Source: Siphonodentalium dalli (Eukaryota > Mollusca > Scaphopoda > Gadilida > Siphonodentaliidae). Taken from it: a DNA stretch of 64,000 nt. Position 1 is the stretch's first letter, and the number at the start of each line of letters is the position of its first letter. The translations under genes and the position numbers were made by a program. The stretch lies in the NCBI GenBank assembly GCA_032622095.1, contig CP136064.1, positions 108,924,004 to 108,988,003 on the forward strand, written 5' to 3'. Below, in pieces: positions 10,892 to 23,059 of the stretch. The notes below the pieces were generated by a model. It saw nothing but the letters and a program-made list of their open reading frames with translations, had not been told where the DNA came from and searched no databases.

Positions 10892-13800
10892 GTTTGTCGT
10901 TTTAAGATTTTCTGGATTGGCATGCTGGGAATGGTGGAATGGTTCGCCTGCTCTTCCATCTGGTGTGCGAGTTCCTCGTTGTGCTCTTTGGTTTCAGTTC
11001 TTGCTTTGTGGAAACTTAGGCTTAATTTGCTTTCTGAATATACGATAGGTTTCTGTTCAAGAAGCAAATATATGTTTAATTTATTTATTTTTATGTTTTT
11101 TTTTTTTTTTTGGCGAGTTGTGTAACAAAACTTGATAGACGATGAGCGTCTTGGTCTCGGTTTTTAATTTTAACATCTCCAGCTATTGTTGTTCTATTTT
11201 TTTTATCAAATTTGGGTAATGGATTCCATTTCTATGAATATCCTTGGATGAGTTTCAAAATCAGATTTAGATTGTTTCACATGTGTCAATTTCACAATGT
11301 AAGCTCGATAACTCCAAAAACACTATCCAATTATGACTGAATAGGGTCTGTAGCTAAATACAAATTTTGCTAAATGCTGTTAATACCACAACTCAACCAC
11401 AGCATCTGTGATGGATATCTTTTTTATTTTGTTGCTGTGTTTTGTGTTGTTATATTTTGTGCTTTTCATTTCTGTAGATACATAGTAATTATGTAACTTA
11501 TCATTCATCTTTCAGTACCTTATTTTCTCTTCTGGTCTGTTTTTTTGTGTCGATATTTGAAAATGTTATTCCTAAATTTGTGTCTTTTTCTGTGTCCCTT
11601 CATTTTCTTTTCTATTTGCTTGTTAATTATGGGAAAACATCTCAAACTTGTGCTGTGTTCTATTTGAATATATCTGTAGTTCGTAATATTCTTCAATCTC
11701 TTTTCCTAAATCTCTGAATATTATCTTTTCTCTTTCACCTTTAAAGACATATTATGGACTTGTTCGGCTGCGTGAAAATGATAAGTTAGTATTCAGGCGC
11801 TATGCCAAATGGAGGAATGTAACATTCTACTAACATCGCTGAAAATTGGAAGCAAATCGACCGTACCACTCCATAGAAAACTTCGTCAGAACTACGCTCA
11901 ATTGTAAATATTTACTACTCGATTCGGGACGTATCTATTGGCGATAAAATAGCGAAAACTATTTCACCATCCAGAGTCAATTCATTTAATTAATATATAA
12001 GAATGACGAATCGACGATGTGTGTTGTCAATTTGAATATACTTTTTGTAAAAAATACTACTTTGAACAAGATTATTCTCAAATTTGTATTTGATCACCAT
12101 ACCGGAGTGTTTCACATCACTTTAAATAATGAATATATCCTTGTTGAAAAATGCTTCATATTTCAATATAGCAAAATGTCCAGAAAATATTGTTATGAGT
12201 GGGATTTAATACTTCTGTTTCTATCCTTAGAATTCTGTCTTTCCTGTATATTGCCCTAGTCTTATGTACTTCTTATGAATGTTGTGTGTCTTTAATACCT
12301 TATGAGCTAGATCTTCTATAATTTAACTTGTTAATTATTGAATTTCAAATCATAGAAAACATGTACTTTATTAGTATCTAAAATTCTAAATCTCCTTAGA
12401 AAAACAACGGTACAATGGCTCATGTTGTTTGAAGAAGTGAAATATGAATCAGGAAGGATAACTCAATCTTTCTCACAAGTTTAGAGTTGTCTTTCATGAG
12501 CTGTAATTTTTTCACATCAACAACTTCACACTATTAAACAATGATATCAGTAATCCTACCCTATTTTCTCTATTATTGTTGATGCTGAATCTTACTGGAA
12601 ACCTGCACATGAGTTGTTCCAAAAAGATAAGGCAATTTTTATTGAAGATTGGCACAATGCTGTTCAATAAGAAATAAGTTAAAATTAGGTCATAAAGTAT
12701 ATGTAATCGTTTTCACTATAAACTGATAACAAATCATGATTCCCATATAGTTTCCGACATTAAACTTTATACTATATTTAATTTTTAATTTGACATCTTT
12801 GCCTAACTCAGTATGACTGTATTGTAACAGACACAAATTCAATACTGATCATTTATACCCAACAAATTATTCTATGAATCTCTGTTGTGCAGGTTTGTTT
12901 AACAACAACTCTATAACAAAACACGATATTGATTTCCTGGCGATGAGAACTCTCCGATTATTCATAGATCGGCCACCTAGAGGGAGACTTAATTACCTTC
13001 CGGCTCACAATAGCTGACTTTGTAGGTTTCACGAGTTTGTCATTGTTTCTATTGGTCGATTCGGATTTGACATTTGTAGTATTACGCTCGGGTTTGTTTA
13101 TGATAATTGATTTCTGATTCATGAAGTAATCGTCATCAATGATAAATGGGGAATTCCCTGGGATTTTCTAACACCTGGCCATGTTAATCACCACCCAGGT
13201 ATTCATTTACCGCAGTCCTCTTTAGAACCTGGTTGTTATTTTTTTTATTTCATTGGATTTTGTTTTGGTAAACTCTACTTGTTATTTTCTATATTTGGGT
13301 ATATAAAGTGAGTATAGTTATCTTTTACGAATTAGTATGAGTATATATATATATTTTATGAGGCCTTATTTCAACTTATTTTATCATGATATTAAAGATG
13401 TATTCAGGGTACCTTGCTAATCTTTTCAATACCTACCTGAATTTGGATTTCAATTATAGTTTATAAAATGACATGTTTGAGCCGAATACTGGCAAAAAGG
13501 ATATTTTTTTGTAATTTTAACTGCATTTCTGTTAGAAACTCTGTATACATCTTTAAATAACACATATTACACATTTAATTCTAATTGCTCTGAAATTAGG
13601 GACCAGCCTATAGAGAGAAAAACTGGAGATTACTTCTCAACAAAAAGTGTCACTTCTCCGTCTATATTTAGGTCAGAAAAAAAAAAGTTACCAAAAAGTA
13701 GATGATGTTTTATTTATAAAATAAATATATTACAATACAAAACAATTCAAAGGTCAGTCATATTTATTGTTCGGGAGTGGCATAGCCAGGTTAGGCTGTC

Positions 13801-14575
13801 TTCCAATCACCCCCTTATAAGTTTCACAGATCATTCATCAAATGTGTAATGGAAATATTTTATATTTAGTATTTTAATATTTAACAAAAAACGGCTTCTA
13901 GTTTTACACATTTGTAAAGTGACACACATCAAAATACAATGAATATTAGATTAAGTTGATTAAATTGTGTTTAATGATTTTTTGAATATCTTGAATTGCC
14001 TAATAATATGTATCATGTCATAGAATGCTGATATTGTGGTTATTGTTTTTTCATCTACAGCCTTTGTAAGCCCACTTCTCCATAGTAAATGTAGGCTGGT
14101 CCTATTTATAATAGGGTTGTAGTGGTCTTTTTTACATTTGGTGATGGTATTAACAACAGCCAGGTTTAGCCACATGTAATGTGTGTTACTATTGCCATCG
14201 GAATTAGTCCCTGACTCAAGTGACTATTCCGCCCCTACATGTACACGGTCAAACCATTTAGAAATTTTGTGCCCAACTTGTAGCATACAGATCTTGCAAC
14301 AAAGAGTAGTAATCAAATTTTCTAATAACCAAATGAGGACCCAATGCTATGGAGGCAGTGTGACAATTGGATTCGTCAAGAGATTTTTTTGATGGAATTA
14401 TATTAAGTGTATTGGTGGTCGCAGCTTCTCTGCAACACTGACTATTGTTTACACATTTTCCTACATGTCAGACCGATATCGATAAATGTGTAGGTTTGGC
14501 GCTGTAAAATCACATTACTTTTCTTGCCAAATGCATCTCCATATCAATTATACCATAGTAACACGTGTTACAAGT

Positions 14576-14975
14576 TTAACCCTTTACCCAACAGAAGGGC
14601 CCTGTGCCAATGCATTCTCTTATATATGCGAGTCGACCATAGGTCGCCTCGCATATATAAGAGAATGCATTGGCTTAACACATTAAAAATTATAAAATTG
14701 TTAAAGAATGTAAGAAAAAATGGTAAAAAGTGTTAAAAAAAGAATTTTTTTAGGCCAATGCATTCTCTTATATATGCGAGGCGACCTATGGTCGACTCAC
14801 ATATATAAGAGAATGCATTGGCACAGGGCATAACTGTAACTATCACAATGTGGTCAAGGAGCCGGTTCCAATGATATCCATATTTGTATGGTTCTATTGA
14901 GACAGACCGAAGATATTTTAGGCTGTTGAAGCTTTATTTGGCCGGTTTTGGCCGGTTTGTTGGGTAAAGGGTTAA
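14576..14975 (+). mobile_element. T-A element, forward orientation
   Basis: Bounded by TTAA. Nearly identical to 20163-20562 and in opposite orientation to 8278-8677 and 21491-21890. The two GCCAATGCATTCTCTTATAT hairpins flank a spacer with AACACATTAAAAATT. Confidence 0.9.
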
Positions 14976-15140
14976 CGTGTGGTTAAACCTGGCTATTATT
15001 TGGTGATGGCATATTATATAATACATGCATACTAACATCAACTTGTGTGAGAAATGACAAACAAGATCAGTAACTGAGAAATTAGTATTTAGTAACATTC
15101 AAAGCCAAATCAACACTCAGCTGTGATATTTTCTAGAATT

Positions 15141-15363
15141 TTAACCATTTCATTACTGAATGGATTCTCCCATTCAATTCTGAAAGTATAGGCTGGAATA
15201 GTCCATTCTTCAATTGTGGGAATGCTTAGATACCATACACAATGTAAACTGGCAGATATATGCTACAAATATACATTGGTAAGAAAGTCAGCTGATAAGT
15301 TGAACAAACAGCCTATTATTATTAAAGTATGTTTATTTATTATGTCAGCTGAACATCCCCATA
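15141..15363. mobile_element. T-D element, degenerate
   Basis: Begins TTAACCATTTCATTACTGAA and continues with GGATTCTCCCATTCA; inner arms are eroded and the right TTAA is not clear. The end is approximate. Confidence 0.5.
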
Positions 15364-15383
15364 ACTTAATGCATATCATCTGA

Positions 15384-15589
15384 TTATTCAATACCGAAGT
15401 GTAAATAATAATTATCTAACTGATTTGATTCATCAGCAGAATCTGATATTTTGTCATTCCTCAAAACATTCTCAATATCCATATTCTGACAGCTAACATA
15501 TGCTTCAATTCTTCTTCGCCAGTCGACAGCTAAGAAGAAAGTTCCACCTTCACTGCCTAAGCGTAGTCCTAGCACACGTCTTTCTTGTT
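15384..15589 (-). pseudogene. Coding-like fragment on the minus strand, unidentified
   Basis: The minus strand reads openly for about 68 codons to a stop at 15384 with a non-repetitive, protein-like composition: LRLGSEGGTFFLAVDWRRR, then IEAYVSCQN and an acidic tail with SDSADESNQ. A minus-strand CTAG acceptor-like site precedes it at 15590-15593, so it could be a 3'-terminal exon. The M1 element at 15611 cuts off anything further upstream. I do not recognise the family. It may be a chance open frame or an exon relic. Confidence 0.25.
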
Positions 15590-15610
15590 CTAGTCGGGTA
15601 AGGGTTACAC

Positions 15611-15826
15611 TACAGTAATGCCCTAAATAATCGACTCCTTAACCACAGCAGAATTATGGGTAATATTTCAGGATTTCGTCTGAAATATGGCTTATTGCCA
15701 TTCATTAAAATATGGCTATTCATGAATGGCAACAAGCCATATTTCCACCTAAATTCTGAAAAATTCACTGAAAATTACCAATAATTCTGCCGTGGTTAAG
15801 GAGTTGATTATTTAGGGCATTACACT
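15611..15826. repeat. M1 foldback MITE, full copy
   Basis: TACAGTAATGCCC on the left; the right end reads GGGCATTACAC, so the terminal TGTA is mutated. Palindromic, with the turn near 15708. Confidence 0.85.
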
Positions 15827-17069
15827 AACTAATGACGATGGGATCATTGTCACAAGGCACCGATCACATTCGTAGCAAGCTTTTCAAATCGATCACAAAT
15901 GTAACCAGCTTTTCAATTCACAGACATTCACATTTGTAGCTCAGGATTTCCCCCAACAGAACCTGCCTGGCTGACCATGGTTCGGTCCGGTAGGTGAACA
16001 TTTTAGAAATAGAAATATAGGACCCAAAGTCACAACATCCTTGATTTTAGAGGCCTTTATACGGTCCAGACGACAAGCAAAATATTTTTTAACATATAAA
16101 AACGAACGTTAATGTAACTCAAATCGGTAACAGCAGCTGTAACAATGCTCAATACAAGTACATGTGACATCATGCCTTTACTGTGCAATGTCACATGTCT
16201 GTTGTTCCCAGAAACGAAAACATGGATAACGCGAGTTCCTGGAATGAGGCTAAATCTAGAATGTACGACATCGCTTTGCAATCAACTACTAACTGCGCGT
16301 GCTTGCACAGTCCGCCAGTTTATTTCTAAAGCACATGATTGTTCCGTTGGGGAATCGTCGCGACTCACCAGTAAACATACAATTGTATAGTCTTTGATTC
16401 CTCTGCTGATGAATGTGTAAATCTCGAACATTTGTAGGGGAGCAGCGAGGATTATGGGTGGTAAAACCACAGAATTATTCAGTTATGCTGCCTGATGGTT
16501 TTTGCATATTTCCCCTGTAGCCACCCCCCTCCTATGGCCCCACCGCTGTTAAACTAGCTTTTCAAATTCCATTGTTTTATGATGTGATATATGACGTCAT
16601 TGCGTGAACTAGGGACTAAAATGGTGATGTCATGCTCCAAAATGGGTTCATTTATTAAGTTATAGGAATAGAAGTTATAGAACCCGAGCAATTTCATGAT
16701 ATTGATAAAAAAACTTATGTTTATAAAGAATAAACAAATATATAAGTTGTTTTTCATTGATCTACTCAAGAATGTGATTAAGCGCTTCGAGCTACACCAG
16801 GGATGTAATGCTATATAAATTTTATATATTATTATTAGCCAAACAGTTCTCGATCATTAGACCCACATAAGAGTATACAAGCTGGCCACATAAGAGTATA
16901 CAAGCTGATCGCCCTTGAAAGGTTGGATACACATGTGATCGATTTAAAAAGTTGGCTACGAATGTTATTGATACCTTGTGACAATGACCCCATCAGCCTA
17001 ACTAATAATCATACAGCCACTAGGTGGTGCTTTTGTTCACACATTCATGATACAACTTCATATTCTCCT

Positions 17070-17402
17070 TTAACCCTTTCATGATGAGAGCTACGCTTGT
17101 ACATATTAAAAATTCTGTGCCAGTGCATTCTCTTAAATATGCGAGTCTCACAGAGAATGTACTGGCTTACAAGTTCAAGGTAAATATTGTTAGGCCAATG
17201 TATTCTCTTATATATGTGAGGCTCCCTATGGGAGACTCGCAAATATAAGAGAATGCACTGGCTTACAAGGTCAAGGTAAATATTGTTAGGCCAATTTATT
17301 CTCTTATTTCTGCGAGGCTCGTATTGGAGACTCCCATTTATAAGATAGTGCATTGGAACAGTGTTTTCCACAAATTTCAGTTAGCTCCAGTCATGGAAGG
17401 TT
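17070..17402. mobile_element. T-B element with three stem modules
   Basis: Left end TTAACCCTTTCATGATGAG. It contains three consecutive GCCAATG(T/C)ATTCTCTTAT-type modules joined by a spacer ending AAGGTCAAGGTAAATATTG that is itself repeated, so the spacer-hairpin unit was duplicated. The right end GCTCCAGTCATGGAAGG lacks TTAA. Confidence 0.7.
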
Positions 17403-17586
17403 TTATAGGTTTGAATGACAATAACAATTTAACTTGTTGATATTCATTGTCATCTTTGACTTACTCTTGAACCATAACACAACACCAAATTAATTTTACA
17501 CCTGGCTGGCTTTATAGCCAGCTCGTTATATTTTCTGCTGCTTAATTCTCTTTAAAAATTATTTTTCACCAGGTTCTGCTGTTTTT

Positions 17587-17920
17587 ATACGCCCTTTTGA
17601 AAAAAGATCGTATTATGTAATCAGTCTGTTCGTCCGTCTGTCTGTCTTTCTGGACGTCCATCAACATTTTTGGTTTCCGACCGATAACTCCAGTTGAAAT
17701 ATTTGATCTCAACTAAAGTTGGTATGTTTTTATTTCCCAGCTAAAGATACAGGCCAAATTTGAATATGGGTTTCATCCAATTAATTTTACATGAATTACG
17801 GCCCTTTTTCGACTTTTGGCATTGAAATTAGGGGTATATCAATCAGGTATTCTTTGTAAGCTCAAATTATGATTTTATGTTGCAGTAGTACAATTCAAAA
17901 TGGCAAAAGGGCGTATTTTG
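17587..17920. repeat. Repeat with TATACGCCCTTT inverted ends
   Basis: Left TTTTATACGCCCTTTTG and right CAAAAGGGCGTATTTTG form inverted ends around a segment with CGTCCGTCTGTCTGTC. This looks like a non-autonomous DNA element; a target duplication is not obvious. Confidence 0.6.
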
Positions 17921-18354
17921 CCACACCCTAGCAATGCTCTTGTTCTACAACACAAATTTAAGGGAGATGTATATACATTAATAAATTCATTCTCCTGTAT
18001 AATCCCATGATCATAATCTGACTGCCCTAATGCTCATTTAAAACAGAAGTAGCTTGAAGTCTGAAATATAGGCTTCACAAAATGAGTGAGTGTACTGCAA
18101 ATATACTGCACTATATCAACACTAACATATATAAATTACTAGTATTCAGGTATGTTAACTTCTTCATTAAGAGGAAATCTCATTAAATCTCTTAAATTGG
18201 TGAAATTCATTTCACCTAAAAGAAAATCCATTTCAACTCAGATGCTTAAATGGAATGACAACTATTAAACTAGTAGATATGTCAGTTTGATAATTTTTTG
18301 CACAAGAAAGAGATTCAGTGGAAATGTTATGGTCTTAAATAATACATGCATTCT

Positions 18355-18890
18355 TAAAGGGACACAAGGCCTTCAATATGGGGGCATGTAACAACTATCA
18401 TCAACAAGTACATGTGAAAATAGATTGATTTTGTTTTAATTTCATTATTAATAACTCTCCAATAACGATATTTTGCATATCAAAACCATTATTATGTAAA
18501 TGTTACTGTTACAGTCGCAAACTACAATTAGTGCAGTAAGATACCAAAGTTTTAATCACAACTTGATGGTAAACATTGGAAAAGGTCAAAGCATTGAAAA
18601 AATATTCTGAAAATCGTATTCAGACTAAAATATTTGAACTTATTACAACAATGTTTGTTGATAAATCGCTTTAACAGTTTACATAACAATGCTTTCATCA
18701 TGCAAATTTTTTTTATTGGACAGCTATCAATTATCAATATAAGAACAAAGTTATTCAATTTCTCCATGTTCTTCTTGGAGGTGATATTTTTACAGAGTTT
18801 TATAATTTTTTCACATTTAACCACTGAGTGCCTTGGGTCCCTTCAAAAGTATGGAACCCGAATACATCTTCAATAGTTTTCAACTTAATG
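18355..18890 (+). repeat. Dispersed repeat next to the exon B acceptor
   Basis: Diverged copy of 45485-46270, sharing AAAGGGAC, CAACAAGTA, GGTAAACATTG, AAAGCATTGAAAAA and CTCCATGTTCTTCTT in the same order. The repeat runs to within tens of bases of the acceptor at 18904. Confidence 0.75.
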
Positions 18891-18904
18891 GATTCGTTTT
18901 TCAG

Positions 18905-20072
18905 AGTTCCTCTGCATCAAGTGGGAGTGGTTTGTATGAGGAGCTACCTATCGATCAGTATTCTAATGGTCACTCCATATCGAGTCAGCCAACACAGTCA
19001 CCAAGAGGTTCATATCCATCATCGCCACTGATGAAACCTAAAACATATGGAACTGAGTTGCCTGGCAACCAAGTTATAAACAATGTTATAGCGCAGGCAT
19101 CACCACAGTTGCGAAAAGGTTCTCATCCAAACGGTGTCCCTTTAAGTCCTGCATACTCTGAAGATGGAACTTACGAATACACCAGGAGGATTCGGGCAAA
19201 AAGTGATGGTGAAGTTCTGGGACAGAGTCCTATTTCTAGTCCGAAAGTATTACCGAAGCCTGTTGTTAGTCCGGATAAGTCAGATTTGGTCAATAGACCA
19301 GTGTCGTCACCAGCATACGATCAATCAACATTTCATCCAACAAAACATAAGCCGCCACCCATAAATTCACCTCCGCCGCCACCCAAACCTTATAGTCAAC
19401 AATCACCACTCGTTCAGCGTGCGAATGTTACTGATATCAGACCAGGATATGGGCATCCGCCACAAAGACCGCAGAATCATGCGATACCCGCATCTCCAAA
19501 GCCTGTGTCAAAGTTACAGACTGAGTCTCAAAAGAAAGGGATTCCTCCTCCGCCTAGTTTTCCGGCACCTCCCCCTCCCATGCCAGTGGTAGATAGATTC
19601 ATGGGAGCTGTTCAGATGAAGGCAAGATCAAGGACACCTTCGCCACCATTGCCGCCACCACCAGCAGATTTCCAGGACCCGCCACTTCCACCACCGCCAC
19701 CGTCGATGACAGGGAAGGCATATTCACACACAGGATTACATAGTGCTAATATTCCTGTTTCACCAAGACTAATGCAGCAGATGGCTAATATGGAAAGTAA
19801 CGGCTACCCGCAAGTGTTCAATCAGTATCATTCACCACCACAAGTGACAAATATAGCTCCTGCACCCCCACCACCCCCAACTATCCCCACTGCACCGCCA
19901 GCCCCACAAATGACATCAACATTCAAACCAAAAAATGGACCTAATGTGTCACAAAGTCCAAAAATTCAGCATGTTCGTAAGGGAGATAATCAAAGAGTGA
20001 AAAGTACAGTTGATAACTCGGAACTGCTGGGAGAGATCGCGAGGTTCCAGACTAAAAAGACTCAACCTGTTG
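18905..20072 (+). CDS. Exon B: proline-rich segment with a WH2-like motif
   Basis: The acceptor GTTTTTCAG|AGT is phase 0 and matches the end of exon A; the donor CCTGTTG|GTAAGT is phase 1. It encodes residues 382-770 plus one base. Serine/proline-rich stretches lead into proline tracts at about 531-546, 594-607, 626-649 and 699-715, expected ligands for profilin, SH3 or EVH1 domains. At 755-770 LLGEIARFQTKKTQPV has the hydrophobic LLxxI followed by a basic TKKT expected of a WH2 actin-monomer motif, with an atypical linker. The frame is open upstream to 18833, but there it lies in the dispersed repeat, so the acceptor at 18904 is preferred over a start at 18845. Confidence 0.85.
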
Positions 20073-20162
20073 GTAAGTTTATGTTAGCTAAAGTGGTACA
20101 ACTGTTGTGACTTTTGTGACAGTACCAGTCAAATACAGCTATGCTCTAATTAATCTACCCCT

Positions 20163-20562
20163 TTAACCCTTTACCCAACAGAAGGGCCCTGTGCCAATGC
20201 ATTCTCTTATATATGCGAGTCGACCATAGGTCGCCTCGCATATATAAGAGAATGCATTGGCTTAACACATTAAAAATTATAAAATTGTTAAAGAATGTAA
20301 GAAAAAATGGTAAAAAGTGTTAAAAAAAGATTTTGTTTAGGCCAATGCATTCTCTTATATATGCGAGGCGACCTATGGTCGACTCGCATATATAAGAGAA
20401 TGCATTGGCACAGGGCATAACTGTAACTATCACAATGTGGTCAAGGAGCCGGTTCCAATGATATCCATATCTGTATGGTTCTATTGAGACAGACCGAAGA
20501 TATTTTAGGCTGTTGAAGCTTTATTTGGCCGGTTATGGCCGGTTTGTTGGGTAAAGGGTTAA
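20163..20562 (+). mobile_element. T-A element, forward orientation
   Basis: TTAA-bounded and 91 bp downstream of the exon B donor. Almost the same as 14576-14975, apart from a few changes in the A-run before the second hairpin. Confidence 0.9.
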
Positions 20563-21020
20563 CAAGGTTGTACCATAGGTCATTAATGACAGTGGTTATA
20601 CAGCGATGGACATGCAGCATCCGTGGGTAATTAACTGCGGTACTAGTAATAATTTTTTGCGACTGCATTAATTTTTCACATGGCCGCCTTACACCCAGTA
20701 CTAGTTTTTCATGAACACCATGCACTGCATTAACTATACGCAAAACAATATTTCAATTCATAATTTTTTTCACGGTTTAATCAACATTTGAAGTTGTTCA
20801 CTGAACGACATTCACAATTGCATAATCAATGCAGCATCACACCATGTCAGAAATATACACTCTCTGGTGGTGATAATGCTGTTCGCATCAATGCGGTCGA
20901 GTAACACAGTAATGTCTGTTGTCAACGTCGTTAAGGAGGGTTGATTAATTAGAGCATAGCTGTATGTAAATCCCTCCAATCAAATAGAGATTCAACTTCA
21001 GGGAAGTCATGAGTGTAATA

Positions 21021-21494
21021 TTAACCCTCTCTTTACTAAATGTTATAAATGTAATCATCAGAATGGTCTATTAACCATTTTGAGGGATGTTCAGGAAATG
21101 AAATCAGACAACAGATATTACAACTGCAGAAGGATTCCCCATTCGTCGCTGGGAAATGGTTAGATACAAGCCTTGAAATAGTGTGTCTGTCATTTGCAGA
21201 ATGAGGTCCCCAGAGGGTGAATTTAGTGATGCTACCCCGCATAGTGGGCTAGCATCACCAAATTCACCCTATGGGAACCTCATTCTGCTGAGGTGTAGCT
21301 ATGCGGGGTAGCATCACTAAATTCACCCTCTGGGGACCTCATTCTGCAAATGACAGACACACTATTTCAAGGCTTGTTTAGATACATTATAAGGTAATAA
21401 GTTCAACAAAATGGCTTGTGTTTGTTGAATTTATTATTTGAACATTTCCTGAGGGAACTAATCGCCAATGTGTATTTAGTATAGAAAGGTTTAA
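21021..21494. mobile_element. T-D element carrying a nested hAT-like copy
   Basis: Starts TTAACCCTCTCTTTACTAAA and ends TTAGTATAGAAAGGTTTAA. It is split by the insertion at 21167-21376. Its right TTAA is shared with the next T-A element. Confidence 0.8.
21167..21376. mobile_element. hAT-like foldback element (family H), 210 bp
   Basis: Ends CAAGCCTTG and CAAGGCTTG; flanks GTTAGATA (21159-21166) and TTTAGATA (21377-21384) match at 7 of 8 bases, an 8-bp target duplication typical of hAT elements. The arms contain CAGAATGAGGTCCCCAGAGG and its complement. Confidence 0.85.
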
Positions 21495-21890
21495 CCCTTT
21501 ACCCAACAAACCGGCCAAAACCGGCCAAATAAAGCTTCAACAGCCTAAAATATCTTCGGTCTGTCTCAATAGAACCATACACATATGGATATCATTGGAA
21601 CCGGCTCCTTGACCACATTGTGATAGTTACAGTTATGCCCTGTGCCAATGCATTCTCTTATATATGCGAGTCGACCATAGGTCGCCTCGCATATATAAGA
21701 GAATGCATTGGCCTAAAAAAAATCTTTTTTTAACACTTTTTACCATTTTTTCTTACATTCTTTAACAATTTTATAATTTTTAATGTGTTAAGCCAATGCA
21801 TTCTCTTATATATGCGAGGCGACCTATGGTCGACTCGCATATATAAGAGAATGCATTGGCACAGGGCCCTTCTGTTGGGTAAAGGGTTAA
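21491..21890 (-). mobile_element. T-A element, reverse orientation
   Basis: TTAA-bounded; inverted relative to 20163-20562 with about 0.93 kb between them. Abuts a T-D element at the shared TTAA 21491-21494. Confidence 0.9.
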
Positions 21891-22194
21891 ATGCTATGAT
21901 CCATCTCCAATTCTACTTTTATGTAAATCAATGAATTAGTGAATTCCACTTTGAATATTACGTTTCTTAATTTCATGTTTCAATAATAAGCAGATATTTG
22001 ACACTGTGTGGACTAACTTTGGTGGGTTGAAATATATAATTGAATGGTGGTATTTTGACTTTCATTTGGTCATAATTACACAGTTGTTTATTTGGAAAAC
22101 CTTTCTCATATAGTCGCAGAGCCTCATTTTGAATCAAATGATGCTGGTAAGAAATTGGATCCTATCACGGTATTTCGATTAAAATATTGCTAAT

Positions 22195-22876
22195 ATCTTG
22201 AGAGAGAAGATTAACAGAGTCACTCTATCTGAAGCTTTCAGCTATCACGGCCTTTATCAATGTACATAACAAATGTATTTAATACATATCTATATGCTCA
22301 TATGTTGACAATAGTGGACTGTAAAATGTTAAAAGATGTTACCAGCTTACGTTTAAGTGGCATATGTCCTATTAACATAAAATGTCACATCCGGTAATGT
22401 GTCTAACATTTTCCAGTCAATTCTTTTCTTCATATGAGCCTCTAGATATGTTATATATTTTTATTACACTCCAATGCGCGATTTCCATTTCTCGTGATGT
22501 CATTGACTTTATATCGCTTACTGATCTAGACTGAATTTTCGATGGTTGATCACTCACCACATCGGAACTTTCATGCATTAATTCTGGATGTTTTAATCAT
22601 TTGATGAACCAAATTGATGCAGAAGTGTAATAAATAAAGTAATCAATTAGTTCCAAGAATTGCATTAAATAATTCACTCGAGGCGAGAGACGTTTAGGTA
22701 AGAAACTTGTGTGCTAACACGCACTCATTTCTTACCGACGTCTCTCGCCTCTCGTGAATTATTTAATGTAATTCTCAGAACCAATTGCTTACTCTTTATG
22801 TTTTGTATGTTGATAAGGCCGTGGTGGCTGAAAGCTTCGGATAAAGTGACTTAGTTAATCTTCTCTATACAAGACG
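22195..22876. mobile_element. Foldback element with about 70-bp inverted ends
   Basis: TCTTGAGAGAGAAGATTAAC at the left pairs with GTTAATCTTCTCTATACAAGA at the right; the arms also share GAAGCTTTCAGC and ACGGCC. The interior includes a second palindromic element (22430-22800) related to 31286-31670. Confidence 0.75.
22430..22800. repeat. Palindromic repeat with GGCGAGAGACGT arms, copy 1
   Basis: TAAATAATTCACTCGAGGCG and its inverse enclose a loop with GGTAAGAAA. The left part starts near TTATTACACTCC and the right ends near TTGCTTACTC. A second copy lies at 31286-31670 in the opposite orientation. Confidence 0.7.
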
Positions 22877-23059
22877 TCCCTAATCTACATGAATTTTATA
22901 TTTTCAATTATTAAACTTAGATATTTTCTCGTGGCTACATTATGAGAGGTGTGGGTAAGTATCTTGTCTTTTTGATGATTTATTTGAAACTGACCACAAT
23001 ACAATGGTGTCTGTCACAAACATAGAATATAAGAATAAAAAATTATGAAAAAGTTTTAA

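Larger units (their letters stand above)
10892..18904 (+). other. Intron 1 of the espin-like gene (8.0 kb)
   Basis: Donor GTTTGT; acceptor GTTTTTCAG. Contents besides the listed repeats: 11126-13900 and 15830-17040 are AT-rich with no support for exons, including a T-run at 11097-11112 and an A-run near 13677. A 42-bp T/A-rich stretch near 13343 is simple sequence. No conserved reading frame on the plus strand was seen. Confidence 0.7.

Noticed and set aside
10892-11125. Extension of exon A to the stop at 11126
   Set aside because: The residues become Trp/Phe/Cys-rich and hydrophobic, unlike the rest, and a good donor with matching phase to exon B lies at 10891.
18833-18904. Translation start at the methionine just upstream of exon B
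   Set aside because: This stretch belongs to a dispersed repeat and an acceptor with the exact phase of exon A lies at 18904.
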